5,344 nucleotides of DNA from an uncultured Lachnospiraceae bacterium (GTDB lineage Bacteria; Bacillota; Clostridia; Lachnospirales; Lachnospiraceae): positions 1-5,344 of the forward strand of contig CANSYV010000128.1 of the NCBI GenBank assembly GCA_947651335.1. The letters are read 5' to 3'. Below, in pieces: positions 1 through 5,344 of this stretch (positions are counted from its first letter, which is position 1; each line of letters begins with the position of its first letter). Both the position numbers and the translations under genes were made by a program. The notes under the pieces are model-generated. The model saw only the letters and a program-made list of their open reading frames with translations, was not told where the DNA came from and did no database searches.

Positions 1-300
1 ACGGACACCGGCAGTTATTTATCAGAAAATCGACGAAGATTTCAGGCAGTGCCGTGGACGGAGGCAGAGAAAAATCAGCGGCGGATTACCGGTGCTTTCC
101 CTGGCCTTAACCGGCTGCTTTGCACGTCTTCCATGTTATGCGGTAAATAACCTGCACAAGCACAGCACTGCGGCAGCATACTGCAGGAGTATTATTATCC
201 GCTATATCCACCACCAGGATGGCAGACCCCCTGCACATCTGCACAAGCTGTTTTCAAAGTTCCTTACATAACAGGACAGATTTAGTTTTAGAGAAAATCA
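1..300. other. Left-edge region without a recognisable gene
   Basis: No gene here can be supported with confidence. On the + strand, the frame beginning at base 2 is open for 89 codons to a TAA at 269-271, so it could be the 3' end of a gene entering from the left. Its first part (TPAVIYQKIDEDF...) reads like protein, but the rest is unusually rich in Cys, His and Arg and matches no family I recognise. The other two + frames stop at about 150 and 104. On the - strand there is only a 41-codon ORF of similar odd composition. A 10-base direct repeat (CTGCACAAGC) occurs at 152-161 and 239-248. No convincing promoter for the next gene is visible. It may be a decayed gene end or plain intergenic DNA. 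Confidence 0.3.
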
Positions 301-313
301 GGAGTGATCATAT

Positions 314-1177
314 ATGAAACAGACGATTTTTAAAATATTGTTATTGATTTCAGGAGCTGTAATTGCGGCATTTGCGCTGGAAAAGATCCTGGTGCCGGTT
401 ATGATTTTGGACGGCGGCATTGTGGGGGTCAGCATGATTATCAGTTCCCTGACAAAACTTCCTTTAGGGGCTTTGACCATTGCCCTGAACCTGCCCTTTG
501 TGATTATAGGGGGACGGAGCCTGGGAAAAGAATTCTGGCTGCGCACCATAGCTGCGATGGCTGTCTTTTCAACATCTTTATCGTTATTCGAGTGTCTGGA
601 ATTTACAGTGACGGACGATGAACTTCTGGCGGTTGTGTTCGGAGGCATTCTTTTAGGGTGCGGTGTAGGGCTCATTATCCGCAATGGCGGCTGTCTGGAT
701 GGAACGGAGACGGTGGCGATTCTCGTCAGTAAGAAATCTAATTTTTCGGTAGGACAGGTGGTATTGTGCTTTAACGTGATCATATACTCTATGGCAGGGT
801 TTCTTTTCGGGCTGAATCACGCCATGTACAGTCTGCTGACCTATTTTATTGTGTCCAAGGTGGTTGACTTTATCAACACCGGCATGGATCAGGGAAAGGC
901 AGTCATCATTATTACCAACCAGGGAAAGCTGATTGCGGATGATATTTATCAGGTCCTTGGAAGGACGGTAACCATTATGCCGGGGGAAGGCCTGTTGTCA
1001 GGGAAAAAGGAGGTTCTCTATTGTGTAATTACGCGTATGGAGCTGAGCATGCTGCGGCGGATACTGGAAAAGGATGATTATACTGCGTTTATGACAATCT
1101 CTGATGTGTCGGAAATTGTGGGAAAACATATCAAGAGCAGCAAAGGGGCGCCGAAGCAGGCTGTGTCAGCCGAGTGA
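314..1177 (+). CDS. YitT family membrane protein (DUF161 plus DUF2179)
   Basis: This 287-residue protein matches the YitT family in length and layout: a membrane part of about five or six hydrophobic segments (roughly residues 5-25, 28-46, 50-66, 75-92, 104-122 and 145-180) followed by a soluble DUF2179 domain at about 216-270. Family-like signs are the Gly-rich DGGIVGVSMI near residue 33, NLPFVIIGG in the third segment, and GGCLDGTE at 125-132, which corresponds to the GGxxGGTD-type motif usual in the family. The C-terminal domain begins GRTVTIMPGEG and ends with AFMTISDVSEIVG, both typical of DUF2179. The start at 314 has AGGAG at 300-304, nine bases upstream. YitT proteins are widespread in Firmicutes, often in several copies. 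Their substrate is not firmly established; a transport role is only presumed. The promoter is unclear. The gene ends 91 bases before the next ORF, and a separate promoter lies in that gap, so it is probably not cotranscribed with the antiporter from its own promoter alone. Confidence 0.93.
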   Translation: MKQTIFKILLLISGAVIAAFALEKILVPVMILDGGIVGVSMIISSLTKLPLGALTIALNLPFVIIGGRSLGKEFWLRTIAAMAVFSTSLSLFECLEFTVTDDELLAVVFGGILLGCGVGLIIRNGGCLDGTETVAILVSKKSNFSVGQVVLCFNVIIYSMAGFLFGLNHAMYSLLTYFIVSKVVDFINTGMDQGKAVIIITNQGKLIADDIYQVLGRTVTIMPGEGLLSGKKEVLYCVITRMELSMLRRILEKDDYTAFMTISDVSEIVGKHIKSSKGAPKQAVSAE

Positions 1178-1220
1178 GGTTTTTCTCAGCCTTATTTTAA
1201 CCCCTGGGTTTAGAAGCCTG

Positions 1221-1229
1221 TGCTATAAT
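1221..1229 (+). promoter_or_regulatory. Extended -10 promoter for the antiporter cluster
   Basis: TGCTATAAT gives a perfect -10 hexamer (TATAAT at 1224-1229) with the TGn extension at 1221-1223, preceded by a further TG. No good -35 hexamer sits 16-18 bases upstream, which fits extended -10 promoters, where the TG can compensate. The predicted start is near 1236, about 33 bases before the first small ORF. A short imperfect palindrome, AACCCCTGGGTT at 1199-1210, overlaps the expected -35 position and could be a regulator site, but this is speculation. Confidence 0.6.
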
Positions 1230-1268
1230 CAGAGTGCTCTGGGATACATAAAAAATCAGAGGTGGACA

Positions 1269-1364
1269 ATGAAAAAGGAATATGAAAAGACCATAGTAAG
1301 TGGGTATATTACAGTCATGCTGTTGACGGCTGCACGTGGAACCGGAAAGGGGAGATGGCCATGA
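1269..1364 (+). CDS. Possible 31-residue leader ORF before the antiporter cluster
   Basis: ATG at 1269 opens a 31-codon frame ending at TGA 1362-1364. It encodes a basic peptide beginning MKKEYEKTIVSGY with a short hydrophobic stretch (ITVMLLTAA) and a basic C-terminus. A possible ribosome binding site, AGGTGG at 1260-1265, sits close to the start (3 bases). The stop overlaps the next start as ATGA, the classic arrangement for translational coupling, and the predicted transcription start lies about 33 bases upstream. It could be a regulatory leader peptide or a small protein. No family is recognised and no run of one amino acid suggests amino-acid attenuation. The same frame is open further upstream to 1104 inside the yitT-like gene, but that extension lacks support. 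The ORF is short enough to be chance. Confidence 0.4.
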   Translation: MKKEYEKTIVSGYITVMLLTAARGTGKGRWP

Positions 1365-1504
1365 TCGAAGACGTTCTCGCGGTAATTGTACTGGTGGTCT
1401 TAGTCTTCGGCGGTTTAGCAGGCTGTATTGTCAAATATTTTATATATAGAAGAAAAAAGACCAGACAAAAGATGGAAGAAGGGAAAAGGGATGGATACAT
1501 ATAA
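1361..1504 (+). CDS. 47-residue single-pass membrane protein
   Basis: The small protein starts MIEDVLAVIV, has one strongly hydrophobic segment at about residues 5-28, and ends in a basic cytoplasmic-type tail (YRRKKTRQKMEEGKRDGYI). This suggests an N-out, C-in single-span protein by the positive-inside rule. It has a good ribosome binding site, AGGGGAG at 1348-1354, six bases from the ATG. It overlaps the preceding small ORF by 4 bases (ATGA) and the following antiporter by 14 bases, so it is very likely translated together with the antiporter. No named family is recognised. By position it may be a small accessory or stabilising subunit of the antiporter, or simply a coupling ORF that drives its translation. 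The membrane-like composition and strong ribosome binding site argue that it is a real gene. Confidence 0.72.
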   Translation: MIEDVLAVIVLVVLVFGGLAGCIVKYFIYRRKKTRQKMEEGKRDGYI

Positions 1505-2690
1505 ATTTTTATTGGATTTGGCATTAATATTACTCAGTACAAAAGTCCTGGGACTGGTCAGCAGCAAGTTTTTCATGCCCCAGGTTGTGGGAGCGCTGCT
1601 GGCAGGGTTAATCCTGGGGCCAGGGGTGCTGGATGTGATCTCCCAGACTGATTTTATCAATAAGACCGCAGAGGTGGGAGTTATTGTACTCATGTACTGT
1701 GCGGGAATGGAAACAGATGTGGAGGAGTTGAAAAAATCCGGGAAGGCTTCTATAGTCATCGCGCTGATGGGAGTTATTATTCCGTTGGCCGGAGGATATG
1801 CTGTGGCCATGTTTTTTAACCGGCCTGGGCTTATTGAGACAGATGCCGCGTGCAGTGTATTTCTCCAGAATGTCTTTATAGGTGTAATTTTGACAGCCAC
1901 GTCGGTGAGTATTACGGTAGAAGCCCTGAAAGAACTTGGAAAGTTAAAAACACGGGCGGGAAATGCGATTCTGGGGGCAGCGGTAATTGATGATATCCTG
2001 GGAATTATCGCGTTGACAGTCATCACAAGTCTGGCGGACAGTTCTGTAAAGGTGTGGGTGGTGCTTCTTAAAATCGTTGGTTTTTTTGCAGCTGTGATTG
2101 TAGCCGGTTTTTTGTTTTACCAGTTTTTTACCAGGTGGAGCCGGAAGTCAGAGAGGGGGAAGCGAAGACATGTAATTGTTTCTTTCGTATTTTGTCTGCT
2201 CATGGCGTATATGGCGGAAGAGTTCTTTGGCGTGGCGGATATTACAGGCGCGTATTTGGCAGGGGTGATCATATCCCTGACTATTAAGAAAGATTATATC
2301 ATGTCAAGATTTGATACCCTTTCCTTTTTATATTTGTCACCGATCTTTTTCGCCAGCATCGGAATTAAGGCGGCATTGCCCAAAATGACCTCTGCTGTAA
2401 TTATTTTCTCTGTTGTCCTGACAATTGTGGCAATTTTGACAAAAATGGCTGGCTGCGGTCTGGGGGCAAAGCTGTGCAGGTATGACAATGATCAGGCCCT
2501 TCAAATAGGTGTGGGAATGATTTCCAGGGGAGAAGTGGCTCTGATTGTGGCAAACAAAGGGGAAGCGCTGGGTTTGATGGATCAGTATCTCATGGGCCCC
2601 ATTGTCATTGTGGTGATTATTACTACAATCATTGCCCCCATATTGTTGAAACCTGTGTTTAAAAAGGACAATGAAACGGTATCCGGATAG
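1491..2690 (+). CDS. Cation:proton antiporter, CPA2 family (GerN/KefB-like, no RCK domain)
   Basis: This integral membrane protein of 399 residues from ATG 1491 belongs to the Na+/H+ exchanger superfamily (PF00999), probably exchanging Na+ or K+ for H+. Family signs include QVVGALLAGLILGPG at 31-45, the paired aspartates D167-D168 in AAVIDDILGI (the expected ion-binding DD position), DITGAYLAG at 250-258, and ISRGEVALIVANKGE around R346-E348. Hydrophobic segments run almost throughout, consistent with about 12-13 helices. The length matches GerN-type antiporters of about 390 residues. It lacks the C-terminal TrkA-N/RCK nucleotide-binding domain of full KefB/KefC proteins of about 600 residues, so gating by such a domain in cis is absent. 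An alternative TTG start at 1428 would add 21 charged residues that do not resemble the family; ATG 1491 puts the first helix (MDTYKFLLDLALILL) at the N-terminus as usual. A moderate ribosome binding site (AAGGG at 1479-1483) precedes it. The exact ion cannot be read from sequence. Confidence 0.94.
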   Translation: MDTYKFLLDLALILLSTKVLGLVSSKFFMPQVVGALLAGLILGPGVLDVISQTDFINKTAEVGVIVLMYCAGMETDVEELKKSGKASIVIALMGVIIPLAGGYAVAMFFNRPGLIETDAACSVFLQNVFIGVILTATSVSITVEALKELGKLKTRAGNAILGAAVIDDILGIIALTVITSLADSSVKVWVVLLKIVGFFAAVIVAGFLFYQFFTRWSRKSERGKRRHVIVSFVFCLLMAYMAEEFFGVADITGAYLAGVIISLTIKKDYIMSRFDTLSFLYLSPIFFASIGIKAALPKMTSAVIIFSVVLTIVAILTKMAGCGLGAKLCRYDNDQALQIGVGMISRGEVALIVANKGEALGLMDQYLMGPIVIVVIITTIIAPILLKPVFKKDNETVSG

Positions 2691-2702
2691 GATAAATTCC
2701 AT

Positions 2703-2750
2703 AAAAAACAGGAAGTATTCAGGTTATATTCAGAATGCTTTCTGTTTTTT
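2703..2750 (+). terminator. Strong intrinsic terminator after the antiporter gene
   Basis: An 18-base-pair inverted repeat (arms 2703-2720 and 2733-2750) with two G-T wobbles encloses a 12-base loop. The left arm starts with six A and the right arm ends with six T, so the hairpin carries its own U-tract and could also work on the reverse strand. It begins 12 bases after the antiporter stop and separates that gene from the secreted-protein gene. Confidence 0.9.
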
Positions 2751-2760
2751 CATTTTGGGG

Positions 2761-2790
2761 GTTACATTTTAAGGTATTTTATAATATAAT
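2761..2790 (+). promoter_or_regulatory. Candidate upstream promoter for the secreted dockerin protein
   Basis: GTTACA at 2761-2766 (four of six matches to TTGACA) is 18 bases from TATAAT at 2785-2790. The stretch is very AT-rich and holds overlapping TATAAT copies at 2780-2785 and 2794-2799, so the exact -10 is uncertain. The predicted start is near 2797, giving a leader of about 150 bases. Confidence 0.4.
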
Positions 2791-2798
2791 GGCTATAA

Positions 2799-2827
2799 TT
2801 GGGAGACTTTACCCCGGTGAGTATAAT
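2799..2827 (+). promoter_or_regulatory. Candidate proximal promoter for the secreted dockerin protein
   Basis: TTGGGA at 2799-2804 (four of six matches to TTGACA) is exactly 17 bases from a perfect TATAAT at 2822-2827. The predicted start is near 2834. The -10 lies between short inverted arms, CCCCG at 2812-2816 and CGGGG at 2838-2842, which could form an operator. Of the two candidate promoters, this has the better spacing. Confidence 0.5.
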
Positions 2828-2948
2828 TAGGAGAAAACGGGGCGGTTTTCCAGTGTGCAACTGTAAACCATACCTGTGTTTTGCTGTAATGAGTTTCATT
2901 CAGGCTATGTATTCATGCAGCAGAGCACACCATAACAGGAGGAAGGAA
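2828..2948 (+). other. Untranslated leader with possible nested hairpins
   Basis: About 115-150 bases of leader precede the secreted-protein gene. A hairpin can form from GAAAAC 2833-2838 and GTTTTC 2845-2850. Further on, GTGTGC 2853-2858 can pair with GCACAC 2925-2930, enclosing TGCTG 2882-2886 with CAGCA 2918-2922, which in turn encloses AATGA 2888-2892 with TCATT 2896-2900 (three-base loop). The outer arm ends six bases before the AGGAGG ribosome binding site. I recognise no known riboswitch; it does not fit the GEMM-type cyclic-di-GMP pattern. The arms are short and could be chance. Confidence 0.25.
2937..2942 (+). promoter_or_regulatory. Consensus ribosome binding site for the secreted dockerin protein
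   Basis: A perfect AGGAGG lies six bases before ATG 2949. It fixes the start of the large partial gene and implies strong translation. Confidence 0.9.
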
Positions 2949-5344
2949 ATGAAGAAAAGAATTTCCAGATTTCTTGCGGGAATGCTGTCTGTGGCTTTAG
3001 TCCTTTCTTCCGGGAGTTATTCGGTTTTCGCCGTGGCAGAGGATACAGCCGGTAATTTGGAGGCTGTGGAATCTGAGGCGGTGTCGGGATCGGATATAGA
3101 GCCGGAAGATACAGACAGCACCCAGCTTCCAAAAGCCCAAGAGGAAGAGGCTGTGGGAGCAGAACTTCCGGAAACAGACGGGGAGGAACAAGCGGAGTTG
3201 CCTGCCGTATCAGTTTCTGAGATTGAGGAAGAAGGAGGTGACAAGAACGAGATTTCAGCCGATGCGGCTGAGCCAGCTGAAGCAGAGCCTGTAAAGGGAG
3301 TGGTGGAAGTGTGGATTACCGCGGGAGCCCCGGCCCAGTCTGACCAGGAGTTCCAGGTGTTATTGACAAAGCAGGCATCCGATGTCCGCTTCGAACAGAA
3401 AGTAACGCTTCCCACAACGGCAAACGAGCAGACAGAGGCGCCCAGAGTGTCGGCGCGGTTTCCTCAGCTGGAGAGCGGTATCTGGGAGCTGAGTGTTACC
3501 GGCGGCGGTTATATGGCCTATACCCAGGAGATTGAAGTGAAAGATGGTCTGGGATGCCGGGCACAGCTTTATACGGGAAAAGTGAAAATAGGAACAGATG
3601 AGACAGTACATCCTGGACTGCTGGTGCGGGGGGATGTGAATGGCGACGGAATCCTGGACCAGGCGGATGCCAATGCCATTATTGATATGATCGAGGCTAC
3701 ATCAGGGGTAGAAAACAGCGGAGACGGAAAGCCCTGTGATTTAAACGGCGACAAGATAGTGGATCTGCTGGATTTGAATTATCTGACAGAGTACATGGCA
3801 GGAGCCAGACAGAAATCCACAATCGAAACCTTTGTTCCCCCGGAAGCTGTGAGCTCAGTGTCTGTTAACGGCCAGTCTGTATCAGCTGACCAGATACAGG
3901 AGCTGTTTGCCAGAGAACAGGTGGTTTCCCTGCAGCCGGCAAACGCAGATGCTGATATCAGTGCGGAGAATCCAGTAACGTTGGAATTCGACATGCATGA
4001 TTCCGCTGCGATGATGGGGGGCATTGTACTGGGAAGCCCTGGAGAGAACTACATTGACGAAGGCGAGATTATCGTCCAGCAGGCGGACGGCAGCACAGAG
4101 ACCATTGAGATACGGGGCGGCCAGCCGGTGTCCGGGGAAGTTAATGCGGGAGCCGGAGAGAGCGAAACGTCAAAGACCAGTATGATCACCATCAGCCTGA
4201 AGGGAATGGTGGCCGTTAAGAAAGTGACTTTCCGCATTACCAAGACATCCAATGCGAAGAATCTTGCAGAGATTTCTACGGTGGAATTCCTCAATGATAT
4301 GGAAAAGAGAATTCCGGAGCCGGATATGAACATCCCCAAGGAACTGACAGCAGTGCCGGGAAATAAGATGTTCTCGCTGAGCTGGAAGCCGGAGAGAAAT
4401 GTCACAGCCTATGAAATCCGGATAGAGAATACACCGGAAGGCGCGGACCAGCCTTTGGTAGACTATCAGAGGACCACAAAGAATTCTCTGGACGTGGGAC
4501 AGTTTAATAAGGAGAAGATGCATAACTATCAGGAGTACAGAGTTTCTGTACAGTCCTTGAACGGTGAATGGAAAAGCGGATTCGGCGAGACGATTACTGT
4601 AGTGCCCATACCAACAAAAGTACCGCCCAAACCGGACCGGGTTACTGCGAAAGGCGGTTACCGCAGTCTCACTGTAGGCTGGACGAATATGGAGGATGAG
4701 GCCACAGGGTTCTACTTATTCTACAGGAAAGATGGGGAAACAGAGTACCAGAAGATCGAAATTAAGGATGGATCAGCCACTTCTTACACTTTAGAGCAGC
4801 TGCCGGATGACACAAAATATTATGTGTGTCTGTCAGCATATAATGAGCTGGGAGAAGGACCCCAGTCATTGGTGGCCACCGATAAGACTATGGCAGAGCT
4901 GGCACCGGTGGATATGCCGGAGTATAAGCTGATTAATACTTCTAACGGAGAAGGGAAGCTCAGCAGTCATATTAAGTCGGCTGTTTTCAATAACCATGCA
5001 GGAAGCACCATGGTAGACAGTCCGCTGGACGATGCAGGAACAAGGAGTGCTCTGGGACTCTTTGACAATAATTTTGCTTCCTTTGTAGAATGTGCTGACT
5101 GGGATTGGGGCGCCGCTTATCCGGCCAACGGCAAGGGTATTACGGTGGAACTGGATAAAGCCTATTCCATTGGAATGATCACACTGGCAGAGCCTATAGA
5201 TATCGGAACCTATACCCGCGCGAATATCCGCTACTGGGATGAGAACGGAAGTGTTCAGAATACACAAAACACATCTATCATCACAAAAACAGTGGGTGGA
5301 AGAAAATATTATCTGATCAAATTTGACGAGATCAATACTGTCAT
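2949..5344 (+). CDS. Large secreted modular protein with dockerin, FN3 and discoidin-like modules (3' end outside window)
   Basis: The frame runs uninterrupted for 798 codons to the window edge. Residues 1-30 form a Sec signal peptide (MKKRISRF, hydrophobic core, cleavage after VFA-28 or AVA-30) with no lipobox. Residues 31-114 are an acidic linker with 29 Asp/Glu, two Lys and no Arg. Residues 118-214 look like a beta-sandwich module (WELSVTGGGYMAYTQ). Residues 229-285 are a type I dockerin with two calcium loops: D229, N231, D233, D237, D240 and D264, N266, D268, D272, D275. Residues 295-452 are an unassigned beta-rich module. FN3 modules follow at about 462-552 and 558-648. From about 655 a discoidin/F5-8 type C-like module begins (GLFDNNFASF at 703-712, ITVELDK at 731-737) and is cut by the edge. 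Such layouts occur in large extracellular glycosidases, M60-type peptidases and adhesins of gut Clostridia. No catalytic domain is visible here, so the activity is unknown. It probably acts outside the cell, bound to glycans or to a cohesin partner. Confidence 0.93.
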   Translation, partial: MKKRISRFLAGMLSVALVLSSGSYSVFAVAEDTAGNLEAVESEAVSGSDIEPEDTDSTQLPKAQEEEAVGAELPETDGEEQAELPAVSVSEIEEEGGDKNEISADAAEPAEAEPVKGVVEVWITAGAPAQSDQEFQVLLTKQASDVRFEQKVTLPTTANEQTEAPRVSARFPQLESGIWELSVTGGGYMAYTQEIEVKDGLGCRAQLYTGKVKIGTDETVHPGLLVRGDVNGDGILDQADANAIIDMIEATSGVENSGDGKPCDLNGDKIVDLLDLNYLTEYMAGARQKSTIETFVPPEAVSSVSVNGQSVSADQIQELFAREQVVSLQPANADADISAENPVTLEFDMHDSAAMMGGIVLGSPGENYIDEGEIIVQQADGSTETIEIRGGQPVSGEVNAGAGESETSKTSMITISLKGMVAVKKVTFRITKTSNAKNLAEISTVEFLNDMEKRIPEPDMNIPKELTAVPGNKMFSLSWKPERNVTAYEIRIENTPEGADQPLVDYQRTTKNSLDVGQFNKEKMHNYQEYRVSVQSLNGEWKSGFGETITVVPIPTKVPPKPDRVTAKGGYRSLTVGWTNMEDEATGFYLFYRKDGETEYQKIEIKDGSATSYTLEQLPDDTKYYVCLSAYNELGEGPQSLVATDKTMAELAPVDMPEYKLINTSNGEGKLSSHIKSAVFNNHAGSTMVDSPLDDAGTRSALGLFDNNFASFVECADWDWGAAYPANGKGITVELDKAYSIGMITLAEPIDIGTYTRANIRYWDENGSVQNTQNTSIITKTVGGRKYYLIKFDEINTV

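Noticed and set aside
298..783. Reverse-strand frame of 161 codons opposite the YitT-like gene
   Set aside because: It lies antisense to a well-supported membrane-protein gene, is rich in Pro, Ser and Thr as expected of an antisense shadow, and has no family match.
1159..1198. Possible terminator after the YitT-like gene (GGCTGTG with CTCAGCC, then TTATTTT)
   Set aside because: The stem has seven positions with one mismatch, a loop of about 19 bases and an interrupted T-run, too weak to call.
1428..1490. Upstream TTG start that would extend the antiporter by 21 residues
   Set aside because: The extension is charged, overlaps the 47-residue ORF, and does not resemble antiporter N-termini; ATG 1491 places the first helix as usual for the family.
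1415..2026. Reverse-strand frame of 203 codons opposite the antiporter
   Set aside because: It is antisense to clear PF00999 coding sequence, with shadow-like composition and no recognisable domain.
2830..2851. Hairpin GAAAAC/GTTTTC as a transcription attenuator
   Set aside because: No T-run follows the stem, so it does not look like an intrinsic terminator; kept only as part of the leader structure.
2828..2948. Known riboswitch such as a cyclic-di-GMP (GEMM) class
   Set aside because: Only a short AAACCAT fragment resembles it; the conserved core and tetraloop-receptor pattern are not seen.
3017..5267. Series of reverse-strand frames opposite the dockerin protein
   Set aside because: The + strand frame is open without interruption for 798 codons and contains recognisable modules; the antisense frames are short, overlap each other and show no known family.

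Overview
The window looks like chromosomal DNA of a Gram-positive, anaerobic Clostridia species, most likely a gut Lachnospiraceae-type commensal. This is inference from purine-rich AGGAG/AGGAGG ribosome binding sites, mid-40s GC by eye, a YitT-family membrane protein, a GerN/KefB-type cation antiporter, and a large secreted protein combining a dockerin with fibronectin type III modules. All supported genes lie on the + strand. The long reverse-strand open frames look like shadows of these genes.

Layout. 1-300: no recognisable gene; one frame is open from the left edge to a TAA at 269-271, but its translation is Cys/His-rich and unfamiliar. 314-1177: YitT-like membrane protein with a C-terminal DUF2179 domain. 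1221-1229: an extended -10 element that probably starts a new transcription unit. 1269-2690: a tightly overlapped cluster made of a possible 31-residue ORF, a 47-residue single-pass membrane protein (ATGA overlap) and a 399-residue CPA2-type cation:proton antiporter (14-base overlap). 2703-2750: a strong intrinsic terminator. 2761-2827: two candidate promoters. About 2828-2948: an untranslated leader with potential secondary structure. 2949 to the right edge: the first 798 codons of a large secreted modular protein that continues outside the window.

How the parts relate. The YitT protein, the antiporter cluster and the secreted protein appear to be separate transcription units with no obvious shared pathway. 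The antiporter cluster probably handles Na+/K+/H+ exchange, and the 47-residue protein may be its small partner, judged only from overlap and membrane topology. The secreted protein has a signal peptide, an acidic linker, a beta-type module, a dockerin, an unassigned beta-rich module, two FN3 modules and the start of a discoidin-like (F5/8 type C) module. That layout suggests an extracellular glycan- or glycoprotein-targeting enzyme or adhesin whose catalytic part, if any, lies downstream. I saw no CRISPR array, tRNA, rRNA or mobile element. The most unusual items are the overlapping small ORFs before the antiporter and the internally placed dockerin.
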